A stretch of DNA of 64,000 nt from Brevibacillus panacihumi (lineage in GTDB: Bacteria > Bacillota > Bacilli > Brevibacillales > Brevibacillaceae): assembly GCF_003710985.1 (NCBI RefSeq), contig NZ_RHHT01000015.1, positions 186,001 to 250,000 on the forward strand, given 5' to 3'. Numbering within the stretch: the stretch's first letter is position 1; each line of letters starts with the position of its first letter. Under the pieces are notes generated by a model, which was not told the DNA's origin, ran no database searches, and was given only the letters and a program-made list of their open reading frames with translations. This document shows positions 8,295 to 18,278 of the stretch, in pieces. The translations under genes were made by a program, and so were the position numbers.

Positions 8295-9230
8295 TTGTCG
8301 TTTCATCATGTAACCGTATTGCGGGAAGAAGCAGTCGCAGGCCTCAACATTCGCCCTGGCGGCATCTATGTGGATTGCACCCTGGGAGGGGCTGGACACA
8401 GCAGCTTGATTGTCTCTCGTCTGACTGAAGGTGGGCGCCTGATTGCCATCGATCAGGACGACTGGGCACTGGATCATGCACGCGAACGCTTCTCTTCCAC
8501 TATGGATAAAGTAACGTTGGTAAAGAGCAATTTTCGCCATCTCAAAGAAATTGTCAGCGATTTGGGCTTGGACGGAGTAGATGGCATCTTGTTTGATCTG
8601 GGGGTCTCTTCCCCGCAGCTGGATGAGGGAGAGCGAGGCTTCAGCTATAATGCCGATGCTCCTCTGGATATGAGGATGGACCAGCAGGCACCCTTGACCG
8701 CTTACACCATCGTCAACGAATGGGATGAGGAAGAGATCGCAAGGGTGATCTGGGAGTACGGGGAAGAAAAATTTTCCCGGCGAATTGCCCGGCAAATCGT
8801 AGAATATCGAAAAAAACGTCCTGTCGAGACGACTGGCGAGCTGGTGGAAGTGATAAAAGAAGCGATTCCTGCAGCCGCAAGAAGGACAGGCCCACATCCG
8901 GCCAAAAGAACGTTTCAAGCGATTCGGATCGCGGTCAACGATGAACTGGATGCCTTTCGAGAAGCGATCAGTGATGCGATCGACGTATTGCGTCCCGGGG
9001 GAAGAGTCAGCGTCATTACCTTCCATTCGCTGGAGGATCGCATTTGCAAGCAGGTTTATCAGGATTTTTCCAAAGGCTGCACCTGTCCGCCGGCCTTTCC
9101 GATTTGTGTTTGCGGCAACCAGGCAATTGTCAAAGTGATCACGAAAAAACCGATTTTGCCGTCTGAAGAAGAGCTGGAAATGAATCCGCGTGCGCGTTCG
9201 GCGAAGCTGCGCGTCGCTGAGAAACTGTAA
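8295..9230 (+). CDS. rsmH: 16S rRNA (cytosine-1402-N4) methyltransferase RsmH
   Basis: About 311 residues; methylates N4 of C1402 in 16S rRNA with S-adenosylmethionine. Motifs: [12 protein letters not shown] (SAM-binding motif I, near residue 25), [22 protein letters not shown], the MraW signature [16 protein letters not shown], and [10 protein letters not shown] near 240. TTG at 8295 is preferred because GGGAGTG lies six bases upstream; GTG at 8286 is the alternative. Second gene of the dcw operon, with ftsL 34 bases downstream. Confidence 0.95.
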   Translation: MSFHHVTVLREEAVAGLNIRPGGIYVDCTLGGAGHSSLIVSRLTEGGRLIAIDQDDWALDHARERFSSTMDKVTLVKSNFRHLKEIVSDLGLDGVDGILFDLGVSSPQLDEGERGFSYNADAPLDMRMDQQAPLTAYTIVNEWDEEEIARVIWEYGEEKFSRRIARQIVEYRKKRPVETTGELVEVIKEAIPAAARRTGPHPAKRTFQAIRIAVNDELDAFREAISDAIDVLRPGGRVSVITFHSLEDRICKQVYQDFSKGCTCPPAFPICVCGNQAIVKVITKKPILPSEEELEMNPRARSAKLRVAEKL

Positions 9231-9264
9231 CCGATCACATGGGCTCAACGAGGGGGTAAGAAAA

Positions 9265-9693
9265 GTGAGCTACTACTACCGGGGCAACCTGGCTATGGAG
9301 CTGGAGCAAGAGCAGCAGACCAGCACGGTAAAAAAAACAAAACGAACCATTCGGCTAAAACCGACCATCCCTACTAGAGAGAAACTCCTCTATTTGTTCG
9401 TAATCTCAATCACCGTTGCTGGTCTTGGGTTTGTCGGAGTTCGATACTCTCAAATCTCCCAGTACAATTACGACATCCAGAGCGTCAAAAAAGAGAATCG
9501 GCTGATGGCAGAACAAAATGCCGCCCTGCAGTTGCAAATCGAACAGATGAGCAACCGGGATCGCATCCAGGCGGAAGCGGAGCGTCAAGGCATGATGTTT
9601 AATCCCGATGCTGTGCATGTGATCGGAAAAGCGGGCGCAGTAGTTAGCCCGGTACATGCGGGAGGATCCAACCAATCAACCAAGCAACCATAA
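9265..9693 (+). CDS. ftsL: Cell-division protein FtsL
   Basis: A 142-residue bitopic protein: basic cytoplasmic N-terminus (about 1-55), one membrane helix (about 56-76, LLYLFVISITVAGLGFVGV) and an extracytoplasmic coiled coil (about 80-115) ending before a flexible tail. FtsL with DivIC and DivIB regulates septal peptidoglycan synthesis by PBP2B and FtsW. Identification rests on topology and on the place between rsmH and pbpB. GTG at 9265 follows GAGGGGGTAAG. Its 3' end is inside a terminator, which is unusual for the middle of this operon. Confidence 0.88.
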   Translation: MSYYYRGNLAMELEQEQQTSTVKKTKRTIRLKPTIPTREKLLYLFVISITVAGLGFVGVRYSQISQYNYDIQSVKKENRLMAEQNAALQLQIEQMSNRDRIQAEAERQGMMFNPDAVHVIGKAGAVVSPVHAGGSNQSTKQP

Positions 9694-9726
9694 TGTTACT
9701 TGCCACTCGCCAAGTAACATTTTTTT
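9693..9726 (+). terminator. Intrinsic terminator between ftsL and pbpB
   Basis: ATGTTACTTG (9693-9702) pairs perfectly with CAAGTAACAT (9711-9720), 10 bp with an eight-base loop, followed by T7. The left arm begins at the last base of the ftsL stop codon. Confidence 0.9.
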
Positions 9727-9834
9727 CTTCGGGTGAAAAAAGGGAAACGTTGATACGAACTTCCCGATACTGCATGACTCGCAAATCGCGTAAGTTACAT
9801 AATGGAATACGTCTTGCGTATGGAGTGAATGACA

Positions 9835-12228
9835 ATGGATACAAAACGGCGCGTAAACTGGCGGATTCTTTTGTTTGCCCTATGTGTGATCATTGGCTTT
9901 TCCAGCCTCAGCATGCGGCTTTGGTGGCTGCAAACTGTGGAAGCTGCCAAAATTATGGACTATGCCCGAAGTCAGTGGGACTGGGAAAAGACATTGAAGC
10001 CAAAGCGTGGGGCGATCATGGACCGCAACGGGGAGATTCTTGCGTATGAGGGCAAGGCCTACACAGTGAATGCGAGACTGAAGCCCATGAATGAAAAGGA
10101 TCAGGATTATGTGAAGGATCCGTATTATACGGCGACGACGCTCTCCCGCATCCTCAATGCTCCGATGGATTATATTTTAAAGCGCATGACCACTTCCCAA
10201 TCCAACGTCATTGAATTGGGAAGCTGGGGGCAAAAGATCACGGAAGAGCAGAAGAAATTGATCGAAGAGGCGCAATACCCCAAGCTTCCCAGCGGAGAAC
10301 AGGTGAAAACGAATCAGCTTCCAGGGATCTATCTGACGGAAGCGACGAGGCGCTTTTATCCGAACAACAGCTTTGCCGCACATGTCTTGGGATACATAGA
10401 CTTGTATGACAACCCGAAAATGGGCTTGGAGCTGCAGCTGGACGAGCACCTTCGCGGCGAAAAGGGCGAAATGGCGATCATGACGGACGGCGCCGGCTAT
10501 CAGCTTCCAGACGGGGAGCACAAGTACAAGCCCGCAGAAGACGGCAAAAATGTCTATCTGACCATCGACCGGCAAATCCAGGACTATGTCGAACAGGCAC
10601 TGGACGCGGCGGAAAAAGAATTTAAGCCAAAGGGTCTGATGGTCGTCGTCTCGGATCCGCAAACGGGAGAAATTCTGGCGATGGGCAATCGTCCGCAGTT
10701 CAACCCGAATACCTATTACAAAGGAATCACCAACTTCACGAACCACGCCGTCACCTCGATGTTTGAGCCTGGCTCGACGTTCAAGATCATTACGCTGGCG
10801 GCGGCGATCGAAGAAGGCATGTTCAATCCAAATGAAGACTATCAATCCGGGACGTACACAATCAAAGGGCAAAAGCCGATTCGCGACCACAACAACGGCC
10901 GGGGCTGGGGCAAGATCAGCTTCCTGAAAGGCGTACAGCGCTCAAGTAACGTGGTGTTTGTCATATTAGGGTACGAACGTTTGAAGCTGGAGAAATTGAA
11001 AGCTTATTTCGAGAAGTTCGGTATCGGTTCCCTGACAGGGATTGAACTGCCCTACGAGAAGAGGGGGAATATTGCCAACCTGGAAAACCCGCGCTCACCC
11101 CGTGACTGGGCGGTCACGACATTTGGGCAAGGGGTGACGGTGACGGCGATTCAGCAGATAGCGGCAGTTGGCGCGATCGCCAACGGCGGAGAATTGTTGA
11201 AGCCGCATATCATCAAGGAGATGCGTGATCCGCATACGGGAGCCGTCGTACACCGTACCGGAAGGGAAGTCGTTCGTCGCGTGGTGAGCACGGCGACAGC
11301 CAAGCAGACGCGCGATATTCTGGAGACAGTCGTGGAAGATCCCGATGGAACAGGGAAAGCCTATCGCATCCCGGGCTACTCCGTAGCAGGGAAGACCGGA
11401 ACGGCGCAAAAATACGAGGGAAACAAGATTCTGGAAGGTCACTACATCGCTTCCTTCATCGGTTTTGCTCCAAAGGACAATCCGCGCCTGCTGGTCTATG
11501 TCGTCGTGGATGATCCGAATACCTCTGATTACACGACCTATAGCTCCAAGATCGTCGCTCCGATCTTCAAATCGGTCATGGAGCGCAGCTTGCAGTATCT
11601 GCAGCAGCAGCCAGATATGCAGTCGGCAAGCGGAGGGGACAAGAAGCAAGCGGCTGCCCAGCAAACTGCCTTGCCTCCCGTCAAAGAGCTGACGCTACCC
11701 AAATTTATCGATATGGCTACGACGACAGCACAGCTTCGTGCCAAGCAGGATGAGCTTGAAGTGACGGTAGTGGGTACCGGGACCAAGATCGTCGAGCAGT
11801 ATCCGGCGCCGTATACCAAGGTCGTGTCCGGGCAGAAGATCACCTTGATCACCGACCGGGTGGAAGGGACGAAGATGCCGGATCTGACTGGAAAATCCTT
11901 GCGCGATGTCATGGAGTTCGCTTCCATCTTGCACATGAACGTAAGCGCAACAGGCGTGGGCTTCGTCGATTCGCAAAGCATCAAGGCAGGCACCTCGCTA
12001 AAAGGAGGGGAAACCCTGATCGTGACGTTGAAGTCAGAGTCGGAGCCTGCACCGCCTGCACCTGTGCAAGATGAGCAGGCAGGCCAGGACGGAGCCGAAT
12101 CTCCTGACGCCCAGGCGCCGCCAGAGACTACTGGAGCGTCTGAAGGGCAGTCGGAAGAAGCTGACAACCAAGACGGTACCGACAATCCCCAGGAAGGCGA
12201 TACAGGGCAAACAAGCGCCTCCCCTTAG
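9835..12228 (+). CDS. pbpB: Septal transpeptidase PBP2B (FtsI class) with PASTA domains
   Basis: A 797-residue class B penicillin-binding protein that cross-links septal peptidoglycan with the SEDS partner. One N-terminal membrane helix (about 10-30), PBP dimerisation domain (about 55-230), transpeptidase domain with Ser314 in STFK, SSN, and KTG at Lys520, then two PASTA repeats (about 620-675 and 680-735). The last 65 residues are a Pro/Glu/Gln/Asp-rich low-complexity tail not present in the roughly 716-residue B. subtilis protein. ATG 9835 is chosen because GGAGTG ends seven bases upstream; ATG 9829 directly abuts it. Confidence 0.95.
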   Translation: MDTKRRVNWRILLFALCVIIGFSSLSMRLWWLQTVEAAKIMDYARSQWDWEKTLKPKRGAIMDRNGEILAYEGKAYTVNARLKPMNEKDQDYVKDPYYTATTLSRILNAPMDYILKRMTTSQSNVIELGSWGQKITEEQKKLIEEAQYPKLPSGEQVKTNQLPGIYLTEATRRFYPNNSFAAHVLGYIDLYDNPKMGLELQLDEHLRGEKGEMAIMTDGAGYQLPDGEHKYKPAEDGKNVYLTIDRQIQDYVEQALDAAEKEFKPKGLMVVVSDPQTGEILAMGNRPQFNPNTYYKGITNFTNHAVTSMFEPGSTFKIITLAAAIEEGMFNPNEDYQSGTYTIKGQKPIRDHNNGRGWGKISFLKGVQRSSNVVFVILGYERLKLEKLKAYFEKFGIGSLTGIELPYEKRGNIANLENPRSPRDWAVTTFGQGVTVTAIQQIAAVGAIANGGELLKPHIIKEMRDPHTGAVVHRTGREVVRRVVSTATAKQTRDILETVVEDPDGTGKAYRIPGYSVAGKTGTAQKYEGNKILEGHYIASFIGFAPKDNPRLLVYVVVDDPNTSDYTTYSSKIVAPIFKSVMERSLQYLQQQPDMQSASGGDKKQAAAQQTALPPVKELTLPKFIDMATTTAQLRAKQDELEVTVVGTGTKIVEQYPAPYTKVVSGQKITLITDRVEGTKMPDLTGKSLRDVMEFASILHMNVSATGVGFVDSQSIKAGTSLKGGETLIVTLKSESEPAPPAPVQDEQAGQDGAESPDAQAPPETTGASEGQSEEADNQDGTDNPQEGDTGQTSASP

Positions 12229-12236
12229 TTCTAACA

Positions 12237-12288
12237 AGTCCCCCCATAGAATAGGGTAGAAAAGAGACAACCTATTCGAGGGGGGACT
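12237..12288 (+). promoter_or_regulatory. Hairpin that covers the spoVD ribosome-binding site
   Basis: AGTCCCCCC (12237-12245) pairs perfectly with GGGGGGACT (12280-12288), and inside it GAATAGG (12249-12255) pairs with CCTATTC (12271-12277). The right arm is the Shine-Dalgarno sequence of spoVD. A sigma-E-like -10 (CATAGAAT, 12245-12252) lies in the left arm, so a transcript starting near 12260 would lack the left arm. Confidence 0.7.
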
Positions 12289-12291
12289 CGT

Positions 12292-14211
12292 TTGCGAGTA
12301 TCCAACGCTACTGTACGCCGTCGCATTTTTGTCGCTTTGGTGGTTGGCATTGTTCTGTATGCGGCATTGATTACCCGATTGGGGTATGTACAAATGATAG
12401 AGGGTCCAAAACTGGCAGAGATGGCAGGAGATTTGCTGAAACGCAATATCAAATTTCAGCCCAACCGCGGCCGCATTCTGGATCGCAACGGCAACGAACT
12501 GGTAACAAACATCACCGTACCGACTGTCATTGCTGTGCCTGTGCAAATCAAGGACCCTGAATCGACCGCAAAGCAGCTTGCTGTTATTCTGGAACAAAAA
12601 GAAGAGGACATTTTCAAGGCGATAACCAAAAGAGCAATGAGCATTGATAAAATTCCGGGAGGCCGCAAAATTTCAGAAGAGAAGGCCCGAAAGATTCAGG
12701 ATTTGAACCTGCCTGGGATCTATCTGGCTGGCGATACCAAACGCTTTTATCCCAATGGTACGATGGCTGCCCACATCCTCGGGTTTACAGGGATTGACAA
12801 TCAGGGATTGACGGGCCTGGAGAAAATCTATGAACCATTTCTGAAAGGAAAGGAAGGCTACATCGCCTATCCTTCCGACGCGAAAGGCCGTATCTTGCCA
12901 GGCGGCTCCGAGGAATATGTCGCGCCCATCGATGGAATGGACATGTATTTGACCATCGACAGCACGATCCAGGCATTCATTGAACGAGAGCTGGATCAGG
13001 CGGTCGTCGCCTATCAACCGGACGACGTTCTCGCGATTGCCATGAACCCCAAGACCGGAGAGATCCTCGGCATGGGGAGCAGGCCGACCTTTTATCCGGA
13101 TCAGTACCAGAACTACGATACAGAGGTCTACAACCGCAATCTGCCGATCTGGAAGACCTATGAGCCAGGTTCTACCTTCAAAATCGTCACCTTGGCTGCT
13201 GCGCTCAACGAAGGCGTGGTCAAGCTCAATGAAGGCTTCTACGACCCGGGCTACATCACTGTGGCGGGAAAAAGGCTGCGCTGCTGGAAGCGGCAGGGGC
13301 ATGGGCAGGAAACCATGCTGGAGGTCGTCGAAAACTCCTGCAACCCGGGCTTTGTGACGATGGGACAACGACTGCAAAAAGAACGCTTGTTCGAATACAT
13401 CAAGAAATTTGGTTTTGGACAAAAGACGGGTGTTGATCTTATTGGCGAAGAGAATGGGCTTCTTTTCAAGCTCGATCGGGTAGGTCCGGTTGAACTAGGG
13501 ACGACTTCTTTCGGCCAAGGGGTATCGGTGACGCCCATTCAGCAGATGGCAGCAGTCTCGGCGGCCATCAACGGAGGCAAGCTGATGAAGCCTTACGTGG
13601 CCAAAGAATGGCGAGACAGCATCACACATGATGTCATCGGACGGACATTGCCAACAGAGGTGCGGCAGGTGATCAAGCCCGAGGTGTCCGAGCAGGTGCG
13701 GTACGCCCTGGAGAGCGTGGTGGCGAAAGGGACAGGCGGAAGGGCCTATATCGAAGGATACCGTGTCGGAGGGAAGACCGGGACCGCCCAAAAGGTAAGG
13801 AACGGCCGCTACGTCGATGGCGAATATATCGTGTCCTTTATCGGCTTCGCACCGGCGGATGATCCGCAAATCGTCGTCTATTTTGCTGTAGACAATCCCA
13901 AAGCCCTGGCTTTTGGCGGACTGATTGCGGCGCCCAGCGTCAAAAACATCATCGAATCGTCACTCCAGCACTTGCAGGTGCAGCCGCGCAAAGACGGGAT
14001 TTCCAAAGAGATCAACAAGGCATTGGGAGAAAGGGCCCCGATCGAAGTTCCTGATATGGTCGGTCAAACCTTGAAGGATATCGCGACCCTGTACGAGACC
14101 TTGCCATTGGTCGTTTCCGGCAAAGGAAAATACGTCATTTCCCAATCTCCGGCTCCAGGTGTGAAAATTGAAGACGGGGGAAAAATTCGCATCTACCTTG
14201 GTGACAAATAA
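12292..14211 (+). CDS. spoVD: Stage V sporulation protein D, class B penicillin-binding protein
   Basis: A 639-residue transpeptidase for spore cortex peptidoglycan, partner of the SEDS protein SpoVE. N-terminal membrane helix (about 12-32), PBP dimer domain (about 55-220), catalytic Ser294 in STFK, SCN motif, KTG at Lys495, and one C-terminal PASTA repeat (about 580-638), as in SpoVD of Bacillus. The TTG start at 12292 follows GAGGGGGG. It sits right after pbpB, as in B. subtilis, where it has a sigma-E promoter. The hairpin over its ribosome site suggests translational control. Confidence 0.93.
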   Translation: MRVSNATVRRRIFVALVVGIVLYAALITRLGYVQMIEGPKLAEMAGDLLKRNIKFQPNRGRILDRNGNELVTNITVPTVIAVPVQIKDPESTAKQLAVILEQKEEDIFKAITKRAMSIDKIPGGRKISEEKARKIQDLNLPGIYLAGDTKRFYPNGTMAAHILGFTGIDNQGLTGLEKIYEPFLKGKEGYIAYPSDAKGRILPGGSEEYVAPIDGMDMYLTIDSTIQAFIERELDQAVVAYQPDDVLAIAMNPKTGEILGMGSRPTFYPDQYQNYDTEVYNRNLPIWKTYEPGSTFKIVTLAAALNEGVVKLNEGFYDPGYITVAGKRLRCWKRQGHGQETMLEVVENSCNPGFVTMGQRLQKERLFEYIKKFGFGQKTGVDLIGEENGLLFKLDRVGPVELGTTSFGQGVSVTPIQQMAAVSAAINGGKLMKPYVAKEWRDSITHDVIGRTLPTEVRQVIKPEVSEQVRYALESVVAKGTGGRAYIEGYRVGGKTGTAQKVRNGRYVDGEYIVSFIGFAPADDPQIVVYFAVDNPKALAFGGLIAAPSVKNIIESSLQHLQVQPRKDGISKEINKALGERAPIEVPDMVGQTLKDIATLYETLPLVVSGKGKYVISQSPAPGVKIEDGGKIRIYLGDK

Positions 14212-14241
14212 AGCAAATAGCTATAAAATGAGTTTTTGGAG

Positions 14242-14281
14242 GCGGAGGAGAGTAGGCTTTTCTACGGGCGCTCACCTCCGC
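14242..14281 (+). other. Inverted repeat between spoVD and murE
   Basis: GCGGAGG (14242-14248) pairs with CCTCCGC (14275-14281), with an inner GTAG/CTAC. Only a short T-rich stretch follows, so it is a weak terminator or a leader structure. A possible vegetative promoter for murE follows (TTGCAA at 14285, TATACT at 14310, spacer 19), which is longer than ideal. Confidence 0.45.
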
Positions 14282-14337
14282 TCTTTGCAAAAAACGCTAG
14301 ATTTCTGTCTATACTAATGGAAAATGGGGTGCCTGTC

Positions 14338-15831
14338 ATGTTGTTACGAGATCTGCTCTCACCTCTGTTGCACAAAAAGGTTCAAGGAGATGACAGCATA
14401 GAAATAACGGGTTTGACAGCAGATTCGCGCCAGGTAAAGCCCGGTTTCCTGTTCATTTGTCTGACAGGATATACAGTCGATGGACATGATTATGCCGCCA
14501 AGGCTGTTGAGTTGGGGGCTGCAGCTGTCCTCGCCCAAAAAGAGCTTGATCCCGCGGTTATCCGAAGCCAAGCGACGGTCATCACCGTATCGGATACGCG
14601 CAGGGCGATGGCTCTTTTGGCTGACCGTTTTTACGAATCGCCAACCCGCGAATTGAAATTGATCGGCGTGACCGGGACGAACGGCAAAACCACGACGACG
14701 CATCTGATCGACAAGATTTTGCGCGACCATCAATACCAGACAGGTTTGATCGGAACGATTCACATGCGGATAGGCGACGTAAGCGAAGAAGTGAAAAATA
14801 CGACACCTGACGTTATTGATTTGCAAAAAAGCTTTCGACGGATGCGCGATGTGGGGACGGATTACGCAGTCATTGAAGTTTCCTCCCATGCGCTGGAACA
14901 AGGACGAGTGCGCGGGTGTGATGTACATACCGCTGTCTTTACCAATCTCACGCAGGATCATCTCGATTACCACAAAACCATGGAGAATTATCGCTTCGCC
15001 AAATCCCTGCTGTTCGCCCAGCTTGGCAATCACTACCAGTGGGATCGCATGAAAACCGCCGTGCTGAATGCAGATGACGAGGCTTCCCAATTTTTTGCGA
15101 CGGTTACTCCTGCCCGGGTCATTACGTATGGCATCGACCAAGCAGCGGATGTGGCCGCAAGCGAGATTAAAATCACGAGCAAAGGAACGTCGTTTGTCGC
15201 AACCACTTTCGCAGGCACGATCGAGCTGCAGCTCAAGCTGATGGGAAAATTCAACGTGTACAATGCATTGGCGGCGATGGCTGCTACCTTGGCAGAGGGC
15301 ATACCGCTGGAAGAAATCAAAGCCAGCCTGGAGTCGATTCCAGGGGTCAACGGCCGCTTTGAAGCCGTAGAGGCAGGGCAGCCTTTTGCCGTGCTGGTGG
15401 ATTATTCCCATACGCCTGACAGTCTGGAAAACGCCTTGCAAACCGTAAAAGAATTTGCCAAGGGTCGCATCATGTGCATCGTGGGCTGCGGTGGCGACCG
15501 GGATGCAGGCAAGCGCCCGATTATGGCCAAGATTGCAACAAAATATGCGGATTACAGCGTCTTAACCTCTGATAACCCACGATCTGAAGAACCGCAAGCC
15601 ATACTGGACGACATGCTCGCAGGAGTGGCGGATGTAGACCAGGAGCGTTATACCACCAGGGTTGACCGCCGTGCTGCCATTTTCCATGCCGTGTCGCTGG
15701 CGAAGCCGGATGACGTGATCCTGATTGCCGGAAAAGGGCATGAGACGTATCAAATCATCAAGGATCAGGTATTGCCGTTTGACGACCGTGAAGTGGCGCG
15801 GGAAGCCATTGCCCAGTACTACCACGAATAG
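14338..15831 (+). CDS. murE: UDP-MurNAc-tripeptide synthetase MurE (meso-DAP adding)
   Basis: A 497-residue Mur ligase that adds the third peptide residue to UDP-MurNAc-L-Ala-D-Glu. ATP loop GTNGKTTTTH with Lys117, HALEQGRV and NLTQDHLDYH in the central domain, and DNPRSEEP at Asp412, the motif that selects meso-diaminopimelate over lysine. This predicts DAP-type peptidoglycan. ATG 14338 matches the family start; an in-frame ATG at 14236 would add 34 unconserved residues. A separate promoter may lie at 14285-14315, useful because the preceding spoVD is sporulation-specific. Confidence 0.95.
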   Translation: MLLRDLLSPLLHKKVQGDDSIEITGLTADSRQVKPGFLFICLTGYTVDGHDYAAKAVELGAAAVLAQKELDPAVIRSQATVITVSDTRRAMALLADRFYESPTRELKLIGVTGTNGKTTTTHLIDKILRDHQYQTGLIGTIHMRIGDVSEEVKNTTPDVIDLQKSFRRMRDVGTDYAVIEVSSHALEQGRVRGCDVHTAVFTNLTQDHLDYHKTMENYRFAKSLLFAQLGNHYQWDRMKTAVLNADDEASQFFATVTPARVITYGIDQAADVAASEIKITSKGTSFVATTFAGTIELQLKLMGKFNVYNALAAMAATLAEGIPLEEIKASLESIPGVNGRFEAVEAGQPFAVLVDYSHTPDSLENALQTVKEFAKGRIMCIVGCGGDRDAGKRPIMAKIATKYADYSVLTSDNPRSEEPQAILDDMLAGVADVDQERYTTRVDRRAAIFHAVSLAKPDDVILIAGKGHETYQIIKDQVLPFDDREVAREAIAQYYHE

Positions 15832-15875
15832 AGAGAGATGCGTCTGAATAGCATCGAAAGAAAGGAGGGTCGGGC

Positions 15876-16847
15876 ATGTTCGCTGACAACGTACTCATCG
15901 TCACGATCGTCGCCGCGTTTCTCATCGCCGTACTCATTGGTCCCTTATTCATTCCCTTTCTTCGCCGCCTGAAATTTGGGCAGGCGATCCGGGAGGAAGG
16001 ACCCCAGTCTCATCAAAAGAAAGCTGGAACTCCCACAATGGGTGGTACCATCATCCTTTTGGCACTTATTTTTACTGTGTTGAAGTTTGCAAATTCCTCC
16101 ATGGAAGTAACCTTTCTTTTGCTGGTGACGCTTGGTTACGGTTTGATTGGATTCATGGATGACTTTTTGAAAATCAGAAGAAAACACAATCTCGGACTAA
16201 CTGCAAAGCAAAAATTTGCCGGACAGATCCTGCTGGCGATCGGTGCCTACATTCTCTTGATCATGATGGGGCATGATACCTCCCTGCATCTGCCGGGCAC
16301 CCCTTGGAAGCTGGAACTCGGGTATTTTTATTTCCCATTCCTGTTGTTTCTGCTTGTGGGGACGACCAATGCGGTCAATATTACGGATGGACTTGACGGC
16401 TTGCTGGCAGGTACGGGAGCCATTGCTTTCGGCGCCTACGCGATTATCGCCTGGTTCGGTCAAAACTACGACACGGCGATTTTCAGCGCGGCTGTCGTCG
16501 GCGGCGTCCTCGGATTTCTCGTCTTCAATGCCCATCCGGCGAGAGTGTTCATGGGGGATACCGGCTCACTCGCGTTGGGAGGAGCTTTGGCGGGGATTGC
16601 CATCATGACCAAGACAGAGCTGTTGCTCGCAATCATCGGCGGCGTATTCGTCGTCGAGACGCTGTCTGTCATCCTGCAGGTAATCTCCTTTAAGACGAGA
16701 GGGAAACGGATTTTTCGCATGAGCCCGCTCCATCACCATTTTGAACTGACAGGTTGGTCGGAGTGGCGCGTGGTGGTGACGTTCTGGCTGGTGGGAATGT
16801 TCTTTGCCGGCTTGGGCGTATATCTTGAGGTGGTGACGATAAAATGA
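15876..16847 (+). CDS. mraY: Phospho-MurNAc-pentapeptide transferase MraY
   Basis: A 323-residue integral membrane enzyme with about ten helices that transfers phospho-MurNAc-pentapeptide to undecaprenyl phosphate, making lipid I. Conserved cytoplasmic motifs: GFMDDFLKI (Asp-Asp), [24 protein letters not shown] and LHHHFELTG. The ATG follows AAAGGAGGG. The stop overlaps the murD start (ATGA), so the two are probably translationally coupled. Confidence 0.96.
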   Translation: MFADNVLIVTIVAAFLIAVLIGPLFIPFLRRLKFGQAIREEGPQSHQKKAGTPTMGGTIILLALIFTVLKFANSSMEVTFLLLVTLGYGLIGFMDDFLKIRRKHNLGLTAKQKFAGQILLAIGAYILLIMMGHDTSLHLPGTPWKLELGYFYFPFLLFLLVGTTNAVNITDGLDGLLAGTGAIAFGAYAIIAWFGQNYDTAIFSAAVVGGVLGFLVFNAHPARVFMGDTGSLALGGALAGIAIMTKTELLLAIIGGVFVVETLSVILQVISFKTRGKRIFRMSPLHHHFELTGWSEWRVVVTFWLVGMFFAGLGVYLEVVTIK

Positions 16848-18208
16848 TGGACTACCGGGATCGGCATATTGTGGTATTAGGAATGGCCAAAAGCGGTGTA
16901 GCAGTGGCAAAACTGTTGCACCGCTTTGGTGCTCATGTTGTGGTAAACGATCAAAAGCCGCGCGAGGAAGCAGCAGGGGCAGAAGAGCTGGAGGCCTTGG
17001 GAATTCCGGTCATCTGCGGCTACCACCCTCATGATTTGATCCATGACGGGGTCTCTTTGGTTGTCAAGAATCCGGGTATCCCGTATGAAGCTGCTCCAGT
17101 GGCGCAGGCAATGGGACTGGGGATCCCGATCATTACCGAAGTAGAGCTTGCCTACCAGATCTCGCAGGCTCCCATTATCGGGATCACCGGCTCCAATGGG
17201 AAGACCACCACGACGACGCTCGTAGGGCTGATCCTGCAGCAGGCGGGGGTTGATGCTCTGGTCGGAGGCAACATCGGAACAGTACTGTGCGGGCTTGCAC
17301 AGACCGCGACACCAGAGCAATGGCTGGTAGCCGAGTTGAGCAGCTTTCAATTGGCGGGTACATCCAGTTTTCGGCCGCGTATCGGCGTCATGATGAATTT
17401 GTACCCTGCTCACCTCGATTATCATCACTCGCTGGAAGCGTACCTGGAGGCCAAGCTGCGGATGTTTGCCAACCAGACGAAGGACGATATCGCGATTCTG
17501 CCGTACGATCAGACGGAGCTTCGGCCGCACTTTGAAGCGCTGAAGGCGAGCAAGTACTTTTTCAGCAAGCAGCAGCCGGTAGAGCGCGGTGCTTTTGTAC
17601 GGGACGGCATGATCGTCTACGCGGACGGAGAAGGGAACCAAGAGGAGATCATCGCTCTTGATTCGATCACGGTCCCGCATGTGGACAATGCTTTGGCAGC
17701 GATACTCGTAGCGCTTCTGGCGGGTGCGGACAAGCAGTCAATCGCGCAGGTGCTGACGACTTTCCCAGGCGTCGAGCATCGCATGGAATACGTAACCACC
17801 ATCGATGGTGTCAAATACTATAATGATTCCAAGGCGACGAATCCGGAAGCCGCATCCCGCGCATTGCAGGCGTGTACGGAGCCGGTAGTCTGGATCTGCG
17901 GCGGCTTGGACAGAGGGGTTGACTTCAAGGAGCTGATCCCGGTGATCCAGGGGCGGGTGAAGGCAGTCGTGGCTTTGGGCCAAACTGCCGAGATCTTGCT
18001 GCAGCGAGCCAAGGAAGCAGGGATTAAAGAGCGAGTCCATGTCGATACTGTGGAAAAAGCCGTTCTGACAGCTTCGCAGTTGGCCGCATCGGGTGACGTC
18101 GTTTTGCTCAGCCCAGCGTGTGCGAGCTGGGACATGTTTCCTTCGTTTGAGGTCAGGGGGAGCATGTTTAAGGACGGGGTGCATAGACTTAAAACAAGCC
18201 TAGCATAA
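16844..18208 (+). CDS. murD: UDP-MurNAc-L-Ala--D-Glu ligase MurD
   Basis: A 454-residue cytoplasmic Mur ligase adding D-glutamate to UDP-MurNAc-L-alanine. N-terminal UDP-binding Rossmann-like domain ([16 protein letters not shown]), ATP loop [13 protein letters not shown] (about residues 112-124), and [11 protein letters not shown] (about 324-334). The ATG overlaps the end of mraY by four bases. Confidence 0.96.
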   Translation: MMDYRDRHIVVLGMAKSGVAVAKLLHRFGAHVVVNDQKPREEAAGAEELEALGIPVICGYHPHDLIHDGVSLVVKNPGIPYEAAPVAQAMGLGIPIITEVELAYQISQAPIIGITGSNGKTTTTTLVGLILQQAGVDALVGGNIGTVLCGLAQTATPEQWLVAELSSFQLAGTSSFRPRIGVMMNLYPAHLDYHHSLEAYLEAKLRMFANQTKDDIAILPYDQTELRPHFEALKASKYFFSKQQPVERGAFVRDGMIVYADGEGNQEEIIALDSITVPHVDNALAAILVALLAGADKQSIAQVLTTFPGVEHRMEYVTTIDGVKYYNDSKATNPEAASRALQACTEPVVWICGGLDRGVDFKELIPVIQGRVKAVVALGQTAEILLQRAKEAGIKERVHVDTVEKAVLTASQLAASGDVVLLSPACASWDMFPSFEVRGSMFKDGVHRLKTSLA

Positions 18209-18254
18209 CGTCCCGCAGCATCGAAGAGATTCAGCTACAGCCAAGTCCGGGACG
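18209..18254 (+). other. Inverted repeat in the murD-spoVE gap
   Basis: CGTCCCG (18209-18215) and CGGGACG (18248-18254) flank a 32-base loop directly after the murD stop. No T tract follows, so it is not a standard terminator. It may separate murD from the sporulation-type SEDS gene or be chance. Confidence 0.35.
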
Positions 18255-18278
18255 CATGAGAAAGGATGACCTGCCCCC

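Noticed and set aside
14285-14315. Separate murE promoter (TTGCAA, TATACT)
   Set aside because: The 19-base spacer and weak -35 make it doubtful; mentioned only beside the murE leader hairpin.
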